Below, piece by piece: positions 35,201 to 40,724 of a stretch of DNA of 64,000 nt (positions within the stretch are counted from its first letter, which is position 1; the number at the start of each line of letters is the position of its first letter). The notes beneath the pieces are model-generated. The model saw only the letters and a list, made by a program, of their open reading frames with translations. It did no database searches and was not told the DNA's origin. Source of the DNA: Sipunculus nudus (Eukaryota > Annelida > Sipuncula > Golfingiida > Sipunculidae); contig CM049306.1 in the NCBI GenBank assembly GCA_026874595.1, positions 57,726,019-57,790,018 on the forward strand, read 5' to 3'. A program made the translations under genes and the position numbers.

Positions 35201-37381
35201 AATAAAAAAAGTCAGTCGATTATATTTGTATCGTACAATTACATATGTAATGTTTATATAATTTCTAACCTATGTACAAGGGCAAGCGACCCTCTACAAA
35301 TAACTAGGCATAAACAAGTCCATTAAAACTAAATGCAATCCCGATTTATTTATACATGGAATTGAAAGTATTGAGTTTATATGTGAAAATTTCGCGCATG
35401 GCTGAACACGCTTTTTATCAGACATATGCTTGAGGGTAGAATACTGTTTGTGTCTAATATTTACATAGGGCAGGGCTAAACTTCTTCAATATTTACACAA
35501 TATATTTCCAATAATCTGATACTCCGACTCATCGCGGGCGTTGGTAAACACTATAGGCTACTCTCTGTACATTAAATGACGAAATTATAGCTCATTCGAA
35601 GAGTGGATTGTATAAATCTGTGCGCCTTCAACTTCACTGGTTAAAATTTAAATATACATTGTCTCATTAATTCTCACAGATTATACCTACGACGCGTCCC
35701 GCAATCCCTTCCCTAAATTGACAATGAACTGCTGAAGCAGTTAAAGTCAAGATTAATTTAAGTCGTTTTTAGATACGAGTAAGCATTTGTTCATCGTTTC
35801 TTTAAAGTTAAGAGTGAGAAAACACAGAGTTATAGGGGCAATTATTTTAAGCGGGAAAAATTGATTTGAACATATCAAAACACGGGCATAAAGGGAGAGA
35901 AGGTATGACTTGTGCCCGAGGAACGTGTCAAAGATTCTTTATGTATATGAGCATAAAACGTAAAATGGAGCAAATGTTTTTGCAATTATGTTTTTTAAAA
36001 TGCACATGTAGTATCGTCAAACACTGCACAATACAATGTTATAAAATATTCTCTTATAGGCGTATAAAAAACATGTACGCTGTCTATATATGTATATGTT
36101 GACTGGTGTCAGTATTAACAGTATCAATTCGCCCATTCGTTACCTACGAGGTGAAGGGTCTCCCTTTTACTGTCTCTGTTAGGTTACACACCTACAATTT
36201 CGTGTAAGTGCGCTGTTAACTCCACACTTCCCTGATCTGTCGGGGGTATATGGCGTCTGGACTCCTCCACACTTGGTACTTTGTCATGCACAATTGGTCT
36301 TGCGGCGGGGTGACTGTGTTGGCACAGGTAACAACGGTGAACCGACGCAAGTCACTCTTTTAATGGTATGAACTGTACCGGGCATTATAGTGCAAGGTTG
36401 GCCGTTCCATAAAGCGCCTAGGGTCACATCAGAACCGTGATACTGGGATGTTCGATAAACCTTGATGCATGAGCCATGCTGTACAATATAAAATGCACCA
36501 GAGGCTGGGGCGGATCCAGGATTTAGGAAAAGTCGGGGTTCAACCCAGGAGGACTAATGACATAGGCCTAACCTATAAAAACGTCCTCAGTTCCGGAAAG
36601 GGGGGGGGGGGGGGGTCCAGGCCACAAAAATTGGTTTATACCCTTTAAAAAAGGTTGTGGTGGATTAAAAAAAAAGGGGGGGGGGGGGGGTCCCCCTGGA
36701 TCCGCTTCGGGGAGGTCAAGGATAAAATTTGCCTGACCTTAAAACTGTAACACAATATGAATGATTAATTGTAATGATATAATCTGGCGACTACATTAAG
36801 AAAAAAATTGTATCAATACAATTATCTGCATGGAAATTGGGCCCTCTCCCTACCGGTTTCATGAATACATACACATTGGCGGATCCAGGATTGTGGAAGG
36901 GGATTGGGGGGGGGGGGGGGGGGGGAGGTCTAACCAAGGAAGAAAAAAAAACCCTAAAAAATGTCCTCTGGTCTAGAAAAGAGGGGGTCCAGGTCGCAAT
37001 ATTTGGTTTGAAATCCTTAAAAAAGTTGTTGCGGTAAAAAAAGGGGGTGGGGTTCCAGACACCCTGCATGGACGCTCATTTAAGAAACTCCGTAACAGCT
37101 AAAAAACAGGATTATACCTGTTCTCCAATTCCATTAAATTTAGAAACTAATTAAAAATTTGCAATTACGTGACAACGCAAAAAAATTAATTCCATTATTA
37201 ATATTGGGCGCCAATATTTTGCCCGAAACATTAATTCAGAGAAAATCCTATGTAAGTTTAGTTAATGACATATTTTCTTACCATTTGTGGTGCCTTTGAT
37301 GAGCCCTGTTTGTAAAAATAGCACGCATATTGCCAAAAAGAGGGACATATTCCACCGGGTGTCGTCCTCCATGCTTACCAT
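5665..37381 (-). CDS. Gene A: secreted VWDE-like modular protein with PAN, LamG, vWFD and EGF modules (27-exon model)
   Basis: I joined 27 exons by matching acceptor and donor sites and reading phase; the coding sum is 4998 nt, about 1665 residues plus stop. Modules in order (approximate residues): signal peptide 1-30, PAN/Apple 34-113, beta-sandwich 114-264, PAN 265-349, linker 350-361, beta-sandwich 362-521, laminin-G-like 521-736, Ig-like and Cys-rich VWDE region 737-987, vWFD 988-1180, PAN 1238-1322, Cys-containing region 1323-1470, EGF about 1473-1496, Cys-rich C-terminus to 1665. No transmembrane segment or GPI-like tail is seen, so a secreted or matrix protein is inferred. The VWDE resemblance comes from recalled family patterns, not a search. 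PAN and LamG modules suggest ligand or carbohydrate binding, but the ligand is unknown. Uncertain points: the donor of the 21657 exon, and further tiny exons that could sit in the long introns. Confidence 0.88.
6465..6689 (-). CDS. Gene A exon 26: beta-rich segment with CQTC motif
   Basis: A 225-nt phase 0-0 exon. It contains EVRCQLTVG, then YDSYLVSVSNNMVN, and ends DPDCQTCNLTTNTCVQK. The layout of alternating strands followed by C-x2-C is consistent with the VWDE-like C-terminal region. The donor is AAG|GTAAGA. Confidence 0.83.
7406..7596 (-). CDS. Gene A exon 25: second half of EGF module plus beta-rich segment
   Basis: Phase 1 in, phase 0 out, 191 nt. It opens GTCECDAGWIGIDC, completing C-x3-C-x5-C-x3-C-x-C-x8-C with exon 24, a canonical EGF. 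It then runs through VCNPQLSPC and SYSLQCYYQKVE, a Cys-paired strand region resembling the part of VWDE just after its EGF. Confidence 0.87.
8089..8269 (-). CDS. Gene A exon 24: ends with first half of EGF module
   Basis: Phase 0 in, phase 1 out, 181 nt. It begins ATGDPNWAFAGINSLVEQC and ends LCINDCANNGACVN, the first three Cys of an EGF domain. The remaining three Cys are in exon 25. Confidence 0.85.
8583..8638. repeat. (TA)n microsatellite
   Basis: Pure TA dinucleotide tract in intron 23 of gene A, close to a splice donor. Confidence 0.95.
8682..8840 (-). CDS. Gene A exon 23: Cys-containing region
   Basis: A 159-nt phase 0-0 exon, beginning DNTDWPPGWDRADATTKC, with further Cys at KRCGS and DNCVADIK. 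Such W-P...C repeats occur between vWFD and EGF in VWDE-type proteins, but I cannot name the fold. A (TA)n tract lies about 40 bp beyond its donor. Confidence 0.8.
9015..9053. repeat. (GA)n microsatellite
   Basis: Pure GA tract within intron 22 of gene A. Confidence 0.95.
9872..9906. repeat. (TA)n microsatellite
   Basis: Pure TA tract within intron 22 of gene A. Confidence 0.95.
10294..10305 (-). CDS. Gene A exon 22: 12-nt microexon
   Basis: AATTCCAG|12 nt|GTAAGT. Phase 0-0, encoding Asp-Gln-Pro-Gly. It fits between DEPQ and DNTDWPPGW, reading DEPQ-DQPG-DNTD. Strong splice sites and frame neutrality support it; skipping it would also keep the frame. RNA evidence would be decisive. Confidence 0.6.
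11103..11242 (-). CDS. Gene A exon 21
   Basis: Phase 1 in, phase 0 out, 140 nt, encoding a polar stretch AELSHLKYREGNDLTDALLV with one Cys (PRECSQP) and an acidic end YIEDEPQ. I do not recognise a domain. It leads into the 12-nt exon and then a Trp/Pro-rich exon. Confidence 0.75.
11982..12236 (-). CDS. Gene A exon 20: third PAN/Apple module
   Basis: A 255-nt symmetrical phase 1-1 exon. Pattern: EECKRLCLEEQDFTCLSVNY, then KPCHLQ, ending MAYDYYDFVEPT. It matches exon 5 in length, phase and Cys spacing, and even in the tyrosine-rich tail, so the two are clearly duplicates of one module. Confidence 0.9.
12501..12673 (-). CDS. Gene A exon 19: region after vWFD, acidic and Cys-rich
   Basis: Phase 2 in, phase 1 out. 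The acceptor ATTGACAG was chosen because only it restores phase 2 and gives the typical vWFD exit SW-RVPPDQSLY. It then has a Cys, an acidic run (TEQEDEEEEV), YCGCSS and several further Cys. The open frame extends 5' of this acceptor, but those acceptors do not fit the phase. Confidence 0.75.
13224..13332 (-). CDS. Gene A exon 18: vWFD LCG motif
   Basis: A 109-nt exon, phase 1 in and phase 2 out. It encodes GLCGTFDNNQDNDYMMPNG, the vWFD calcium-binding loop pattern GLCG-x-(F/Y)-(D/N)-N-x(2)-D-D, and ends FANTFSKSW. Confidence 0.9.
13570..13675 (-). CDS. Gene A exon 17: vWFD strands
   Basis: A 106-nt exon, phase 0 in and phase 1 out, encoding VTLPTGSYVVIRPNLW, then YINIWFVPSG. These are the paired strands that precede the LCG motif in vWFD. 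The donor is GAAG|GTCAGA, weaker than its neighbours but the only one in phase. Confidence 0.85.
13863..14084 (-). CDS. Gene A exon 16: vWFD core
   Basis: A 222-nt phase 0-0 exon. It contains SSATCNCAVAVKIRNDVIVF and DSC, the central Cys-x-Cys strand of vWFD, then KVKFYVNGRLSEE and a GGKKYK turn. Acceptor TTTTCAG and donor GTAAGT are both strong. Confidence 0.92.
14203..14702 (-). repeat. 33-bp minisatellite that repeats an exon end and its 5' splice site
   Basis: About 15 units, mostly exactly 33 bp, read on the minus strand as ACAGAGCCGTATGCTGTAAG followed by TATAAAATACAAG. The first unit spans the exon 15/intron junction (15 nt of exon, then GTAAGT). At least five other units keep GTAAGT (14582, 14515, 14482, 14449, 14345 region). 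The reading frame from the exon closes at a TAA in unit 2. Because 33 is a multiple of three, additions inside the exon would be in frame. Confidence 0.9.
14688..14751 (-). CDS. Gene A exon 15: vWFD strand 2, bearing the start of a 33-bp minisatellite
   Basis: A 64-nt exon (phase 2 in, phase 0 out) encoding KYDNFHEGEFVLYRHKTEPY plus Ala, the GEFVLY strand of vWFD. Its last 15 nt and the donor GCT|GTAAGT form the first unit of a 33-bp tandem array that continues into the intron to about 14203. Confidence 0.9.
14822..15247. repeat. 213-bp near-identical tandem duplication
   Basis: Copy 1 begins at 14822 and copy 2 at 15035. They differ by little more than two extra A residues in an A-run, so the duplication is recent. 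It sits directly left of the solo LTR in intron 14. Confidence 0.92.
15263..16156 (+). mobile_element. Solo LTR of an LTR retrotransposon
   Basis: An 894-bp segment bounded by TGT...ACA and a 4-bp direct repeat ATAT on each side. It has a TATAAATA box at 15543-15550, a purine-rich region downstream, and AATAAA at 15991-15996, which is the U3-R-U5 order for the plus strand. No internal gag-pol or primer-binding site is present, so it is a solo LTR left by recombination. It lies antisense to gene A in intron 14. Clade unknown; the 4-bp duplication would fit Gypsy or Bel types. Confidence 0.82.
16389..16465 (-). CDS. Gene A exon 14: start of vWF type D domain
   Basis: A 77-nt exon, phase 0 in and phase 2 out, encoding ANVIDMDRSAYC then SINDPHLKTFDG. 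The C-x(3-5)-DPH-x-K-TFDG signature is the opening strand of a vWFD domain. The solo LTR at 15263-16156 sits in the following intron. Confidence 0.9.
16792..17193 (-). CDS. Gene A exon 13: VWDE-region beta-rich exon before vWFD
   Basis: A 402-nt phase 0-0 exon. It begins VLTKGPLRLVEG and holds a PPCLICDN Cys pair, DPVYCEDTR, a HSDCGIVVTSGNWYKRL block and a long basic/Thr-rich strand ending AEVANIQ. The block with CGI...W resembles the region before the D domain in VWDE. The donor GTAAGT is strong. Confidence 0.82.
17599..17691 (-). CDS. Gene A exon 12: short Cys-rich exon of the VWDE region
   Basis: A 93-nt phase 0-0 exon with four Cys: IACRVFTCYHQDCGY, then ESCPKRSS, ending KPEIR. The pattern (x-Cys-x-Val-x-x-Cys...Cys) follows directly after the Ig-like strand in VWDE-type proteins as I remember them. 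Flanking splice sites are TTTACAG and GTAACC, the latter weak. Confidence 0.78.
17970..18226 (-). CDS. Gene A exon 11: Ig-like module of the VWDE region
   Basis: Phase 1 in, phase 0 out. It encodes PYPLLMSNPVVESR, a VTLQC strand, then SYQVRWYLGAEQV. The C...W spacing is that of an Ig-like sandwich, as in the N-terminal region of VWDE. Gene B has a matching exon at 706-941 (IYKVQWIIGNQTI). Confidence 0.82.
18961..19372 (-). CDS. Gene A exon 10: laminin-G-like domain, C-terminal part
   Basis: Phase 0 in, phase 1 out, 412 nt. Typical LamG strands are visible: MNQWNYIAAVYHYQAGQGSV, YLNLAG, GKVRIGSAAS and FEGRVACLRIYERVLSPQEI, ending in SCSV. It corresponds closely to the second half of the gene B LamG exon (GRLSCVQLYNRELNAAEV). 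The donor GTAAGT is strong. Confidence 0.88.
20004..20236 (-). CDS. Gene A exon 9: laminin-G-like domain, N-terminal part
   Basis: Phase 1 in, phase 0 out. It encodes PPGVFYPLDEC, then GPGAYPLGAARFRG and FIEIPES, and ends ITILLR. This is the N-terminal half of a concanavalin/laminin-G sandwich. In the paralogous gene B exon (3341-3958) the two halves are not separated by an intron. Confidence 0.85.
21102..21354 (-). CDS. Gene A exon 8: second half of beta-sandwich module 2
   Basis: Phase 0 in, phase 1 out, 253 nt. It starts RVDVSINERIRVRRGYVLG, the counterpart of KKGDYIGFY in exon 4, and has two adjacent Cys (SSCCSL). The donor AAAT|GTGAGT was chosen because it supplies phase 1 for the LamG exon. 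A downstream AAG|GTACAG leaves phase 0 and does not fit. Confidence 0.78.
21657..21883 (-). CDS. Gene A exon 7: first half of beta-sandwich module 2
   Basis: Phase 1 in, phase 0 out. It contains a Cys-Val-Gly-Pro start, TAWEFYPVRIGTFFASVWQP and YRLVGSN, matching the layout of exon 3. The 3' end is ambiguous: GCT|GTACAG (used here) or, 6 nt further, CAG|GCATGG with a GC donor, which would add Val-Gln. Both keep phase 0. Confidence 0.72.
22000..23740. other. Intron 6 of gene A, nothing recognised
   Basis: AT-rich sequence between the 36-nt exon and exon 7. I see no repeat family, open frame or RNA gene. Confidence 0.4.
23754..23789 (-). CDS. Gene A exon 6: 36-nt linker exon
   Basis: A short exon bounded by TTGACAG and AAG|GTAAGA. 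Phase 1-1 and a length divisible by three make it insertable without a frame change. It encodes GAPGSANTSAAE, a flexible Gly/Ala/Ser linker between PAN 2 and the second beta-sandwich module. It could be a cassette exon. Confidence 0.7.
25147..26800 (-). mobile_element. Modular element C, copy 1, in gene A intron 5
   Basis: Starts with CAAG and the perfect palindrome TGACCCATGGGTCA (25151-25164), and ends with a foldback AGCTCAGATGAC...AGCTGAGCT (about 26770-26800). It contains repeated modules ending 'GGTAACAGAGACCTAATTTC' (about every 340 bp), a GGTGGCGCCACC at 26449 and a GACGGGCGACGGAC tract. The structure parallels elements A and B, but the terminal CTTG is not the usual CTRR. A truncated copy lies at 57142. 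Confidence 0.6.
26818..27072 (-). CDS. Gene A exon 5: second PAN/Apple module
   Basis: A symmetrical phase 1-1 exon of 255 nt, the same length as the third PAN exon (11982-12236). Key pattern: EACKLLCLEETSFQCRSVDY, then KDCQLQ, ending with the acidic/aromatic tail NYDYYDYVIE. A repetitive element (25147-26800) lies within about 20 bp of its donor site. Confidence 0.88.
27404..27473. repeat. Small foldback element
   Basis: TAACCTCAGATATCCGAA at the left pairs with TTCGGATATTAGAGGTTTTA at the right, around an A-rich/ T-C centre. It resembles the ends of pogo/Tigger-like MITEs that I recall (AAAACCTCTAATATCCGAA). In gene A intron 4. Confidence 0.45.
27729..28017 (-). CDS. Gene A exon 4: second half of beta-sandwich module 1
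   Basis: Phase 0 in, phase 1 out, 289 nt. It begins VWRETK and contains KKGDYIGFYRAGVGLISYD, then a Thr-rich strand ending ECRTYSLKF. The donor chosen is TTC|GTATGC because it gives the phase 1 required by the next exon; a later GTATTC would give phase 2. Confidence 0.8.
29106..29269 (-). CDS. Gene A exon 3: first half of beta-sandwich module 1
   Basis: Phase 1 in, phase 0 out, 164 nt. It encodes a Thr/Val-rich stretch containing TSDGTVLSYEFYAKTTGTIY and ends YLQ. With exon 4 it forms YLQ-VWRE, a pattern I recall from mollusc extracellular proteins of unassigned fold. The donor is CAG|GTGTGT; a donor 2 nt further on would break the frame. Confidence 0.75.
29588..29827 (-). CDS. Gene A exon 2: first PAN/Apple-like module
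   Basis: A symmetrical phase 1-1 exon of 240 nt. It starts ECYGSF, continues with EKCFTSC, then a Cys-Pro-Ala-Phe run and a GCFHS block, and ends near SKECR. The Cys spacing suits a PAN/Apple or WSC-like fold used for protein or glycan binding. Acceptor TTTCAG and donor GTAAGT are both strong. Confidence 0.8.
30328..31483 (-). mobile_element. Helitron-like non-autonomous element A, copy 1, in gene A intron 1
   Basis: On the minus strand the 3' end is hairpin GTAGTCG-CTTGT-CGACTAC, CCGTATT, then CTAG and host T. Perfect GGTGGCGCCACC palindromes start at 30624, 30753, 30902, 31032 and 31181 (spacings 129, 149, 130, 149). The far end is a GGCGGCGGCGGCG run and GTATCCGC. A further TGTTTTGGCGGATAC follows to 31506 and is shared with copy 2, so the true 5' boundary may be there. 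No open frame of significance. Confidence 0.75.
31748..31823. repeat. (GA)n microsatellite
   Basis: Long GA tract in gene A intron 1, slightly interrupted at its right end. Confidence 0.95.
32157..32209. repeat. (TA)n microsatellite
   Basis: Pure TA tract in gene A intron 1. Confidence 0.95.
33741..33950 (+). mobile_element. Poly-G MITE-like repeat D, copy 1
   Basis: Begins CAGGGGCGGATCCAGGATTT and ends near GATTCCGCTTC. Inside are two or three long G-runs separated by AAACCCTTAAAAA-type spacers. Terminal similarity to CAGGGGCGGATC suggests an hAT-type MITE. Six copies occur in the window. Confidence 0.7.
36506..36710 (+). mobile_element. Poly-G MITE-like repeat D, copy 2
   Basis: TGGGGCGGATCCAGGATTTA at the left and CCTGGATCCGCTTC at the right give a clear inverted terminal match (GGCGGATCCAGG). 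Contains G14-G16 runs. In gene A intron 1. Confidence 0.75.
36876..37066 (+). mobile_element. Poly-G MITE-like repeat D, copy 3
   Basis: TTGGCGGATCCAGGATTG at the left, an interrupted G19-type run, then the shared GGTCCAGGTCGCAATATTTG block. The right end is decayed. In gene A intron 1, about 215 bp from exon 1. Confidence 0.7.
37282..37381 (-). CDS. Gene A exon 1: signal peptide
   Basis: Two in-frame ATGs (37381 and 37372) precede a hydrophobic stretch, MSLFLAICVLFLQTG, followed by small residues: a typical signal peptide. The upstream ATG sits in a good context (CCCATGG). The exon ends in phase 1 at AATG|GTAAGA. The phase-1 end lets any of the phase-1 module exons follow it. The next recognised exon is about 7.5 kb downstream. 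Confidence 0.85.
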
Positions 37382-37449
37382 GGGCACAATCCGACTAACT
37401 CGGGCGTGTCCCGGGTTATCAAGGGCTCATTGCTATAGAAGCACCAGCA

Positions 37450-37487
37450 TATAAAAGCTCAAAGTTTACTTTGGCGTCCTCAGACGG
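37450..37487 (+). promoter_or_regulatory. Possible plus-strand core promoter upstream of gene A
   Basis: TATAAAAG at 37450-37457 and an initiator-like TCAGAC with its A at 37482 are 32 bp apart, the usual TATA-to-start distance. It points away from gene A, about 70 bp from its start codon. Downstream frames (37552-37860) are short and unrecognised. Either a divergent transcript or coincidence. Confidence 0.3.
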
Positions 37488-38602
37488 TCCCTGTCAAAGA
37501 GAAGGAATCGCAACCTGACCCCTTTCTACCAAAGGAGTTCCGTGTTCATGTTTGCCAAATGCCTTATCATATCATTCGGAGTTTAAAAACGGGCAACCCC
37601 ATAGGGGTTACATTATTCACTATAGTAGTGTACATCTATATGTGCAGTTGCTTAAAGACGGTGAAGAAATTTCCATTTACCTCCGAACATTTGGGAAACA
37701 TAAGTGGCGGGATCACTTATGGTACAAACTGCTCGATCAAAGTGAATACTCATGTCCCCTCCACGCCTTCACCCGAGGAGAAGGCACCACGGCTTTAGGC
37801 TTTAAAAGGACCATTGTTATCTCTCAGCCCTGTGTAAGACTGACAAACATTGGTATATGACCGTAGTTGAATGGCATTCACTCTATACACCTGACAAAGA
37901 CCAAGAATGTCATGATCTTGGCATTGTTGGGGATTGTGGTAGAGATGAAGTAATATACTTAAACTGATTGTAATAATTTACACCAACGGGAATCGGTTGC
38001 CGTAAGTTAAATAATTGAAAATCAGAGCAAAAATGGGTAAATTTTATTAACAAAGAATTTATTAGGGTGACAGAGTGGAATATTGTAAAACTGAATATAA
38101 TAAGTAAAACTGGAGAATACCTTTCAAGAACATATATGCTTTTCATTATCTAAATTACCCTAATTCATGAATAATAATTAATACGCATGAACTTATATCA
38201 GTATCAAGGCAAAACGGGTCCTTGTTGGATACACAACCTGAGTAATTATCGTGACTCCGCCATCTATTGGTTTAGTTCCTTTCAGAGTTAAAACAGAGGA
38301 AGTATATTGGCATAGCTACATAACGTATATGAAATCATTTGGACAAAGGAAGTATTTTTCCTAATGTAGAGAACTGTGATTTTGTTTTCACACACCTTGA
38401 CAATAGACCCTACAAAATATCGTAGGGCCAAAGGTTTGTGGGTTTGTATTTAAAGGGTTCGGTGAGGACAGTCGAACTTTTGGTCTTTCGCAAAACGTCA
38501 GATTGGTAGAAAAGCTGAAATTTTAAATAGAAAAAATATATTGAAAATATATGCCATCCATGTACTCTCCTGTTCTCTGACAGAGTAAAGCTTCGTAACC
38601 AT

Positions 38603-38932
38603 ATACGCGGTACGGACACGGATGCGGATGCGGATGCGGATGCGGATGCGGACGCGTCTAAAGTCGCGCATGTGGAAAAAAGAAGGACTTTGTCCATTTA
38701 TGCGGTGCAGAGTGCGGTGCAGATACGGATACTTTTTTATCAACCGGCCCAAGCAGCCGCGGGTAAGGAAACGCATGCGGAAAGTGTCATTTTGTAGAGA
38801 TGAAAAAAGAGTGAAAGACCGAAAAACGCACTGACAAACGTATCTAATGGACATACACAAAATATCCGTATATACGTATCAGCGGCGCACACGCACCGCA
38901 TCCGTATAAATGGACACGCGGCTAAACGGGGA
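38603..38932 (-). mobile_element. Hexamer-rich MITE-like repeat E, copy 1
   Basis: On the minus strand begins GCCGCGTGTCCATTTATACG and carries GATGCGGATGCG-type hexamers at the far end (38618-38653). It is similar along its length to 54782-55112, including the CTACAAAATG(G)CAC...CCGCGGCT block. Ends look like short inverted repeats (GCCGCGTGTC). No function seen. Confidence 0.6.
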
Positions 38933-39936
38933 CTTAAAGAAGGGACACAATACACAATTTCACATATCACGCGTAATTCATCAGATTTTTAAATTGTATA
39001 GGGCGATCAGTCGTGCAGCTTCCAATTATAAAAGAAATATTTCTTTTGTTGTCAAATTAAAAATGGTTACCATTAGATTCCACGAAATTAAAACCACCAC
39101 GAATAAACCAAAATCCAGGGTATAGCTGTGAGGTTCATCTTTGAAAGGTCTTTAATAAAACAGACAAGAGTGAACAAGTGCAGATTTTTGTTCAACTTGT
39201 GCATCTTAGTACGACAGGGGACCTCTGGTTGTTTAATTTAATTTAATGCTGCTAATGTTTATCTTTACTTATGTGTTTCACAAACGTGTGCTGAACCAAG
39301 CAAAACGAATGGGTTCACACCGAGCTACGGGACAACGACGTCTCAGTTCCACAGACCCAGCGAACTCAGTCTATTTACGGGTTGCACAAAGCGTCTTTTA
39401 TTGTCAGCGGGTTGAGGTATTCTGGGGTATACAAGAGATAGCAAACAGGCGGGACTACCTGTTCTGGGTATCAAGTCCCTGACCTCATGTCACCCCACGG
39501 CAGCTTATATTCTAACCGGGCCCTATGGAAAAAGAGTGGTTCAGTGACGCTGACGTTATGGAAGAAGTCCGTTGTTGACCGTTTATTATGTGTTATGTAG
39601 ACAACTGAGATCGCTTTCTTATTTGGCGTCTCATACCGAAAGTTACAGGTTTCACCCAGTTACCTTTGGTGAGATAAACAAATAAACATAGCAGGGCTTT
39701 CAGTCGAATGCTTGCACCCGCCCTTAACAAATATAGGAGATATGATAAATATTGCGTAGGCCCTATTAAAAAAGTGCGTGGGTTTAGCATTCCGTGGCCT
39801 TGTGTTCAAACATTGTTCATGCCATTTTGGGATCTGTTTATTTTGTGGTTTTCATATACTGGGTCAGACCAACAACATTATATTATTATACTGAAGCCTT
39901 CATTAAGGCTTAATGAACCCAAAAAGTGTGATCTCA

Positions 39937-40133
39937 AGGGCGGATCCAGGATTAAGGAAAAGGAGGGGTATAACCGAGGAGGACTATTGAAAACCCTGAA
40001 AAAAGGTCCCCAGGTCCGGAAAGGGGGGGGGGTCCTGGCCGGAAATATTGGTCTGAAACCCTTAAAAAAGGTTGCGGTGGCTGAAAAAAAAGGGGGGGGG
40101 GCACCCCCTCGACGTCTCCCCTTGATCCGCTTC
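39937..40133 (+). mobile_element. Poly-G MITE-like repeat D, copy 4
   Basis: AAGGGCGGATCCAGGATTAA at the left, TGATCCGCTTC at the right, and G-runs of 10 and 9 inside with the shared TGAAACCCTTAAAAAAGGTT block. Confidence 0.75.
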
Positions 40134-40724
40134 TGGATCTGCAGGTAGAAATATAAGTTTATGTATATATGGTACGTTATTATTTTTGTGAGAAGACATA
40201 CAGTGAGTCATCATGAAGCGTAGTTATAACGCCTCATATGTTCACCAAGTCAGGTGTGTCGTCCTTTAAATCAATGTAAAACATGTTCTTAAAATGCCTA
40301 TAGGACCGAAGAACCATCATGATAATGCACGTTTGATCAAGGAAATGAACATACATGAGACAATCCGTCACGAAAAAAGTGACTCGGCATGTAAAGATGA
40401 TTGAACTAATATTCAGATTTCCGAAAAAAAAAAACGAATTTCGACAGGACCGCCCTGTTCAAATTGAGGGCTGAAGTCAAATCTGCGAGACTCCAGTGAA
40501 GCTCTTAAGCTTGAACTTTTTTGTTGGTTAGGTGATGGTTCAGAAAGTTTTATTTTTGGTGTTCCATTGCCCTGCAAATTCCAATTGGGCAATTTCTCTT
40601 GTACTGGAGCCATAATTCTATTTTCGGAAGACAGTGTTGGATCATATCATTAATAAAGTAAAACAAATAAAATAAAGGATATAAATATGAAAGACAATGG
40701 AAAATCACACCATTGATTGGAAGA

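Noticed and set aside
37552-37860. 102-codon plus-strand frame upstream of gene A
   Set aside because: No ATG at its start, no recognised domain and no splice support; kept only as context for the possible divergent promoter.
38498-38860. Arg-rich frames (RIRIRIRIR) and their antisense
   Set aside because: Produced by the GCGGAT hexamer repeat in MITE-like element E.
40413-40613. 66-codon minus-strand frame ending in SRRFDFSPQFEQGG-like sequence
   Set aside because: Sounds familiar as repetitive sequence and lies next to the L1-type relic; I cannot support it as a gene.
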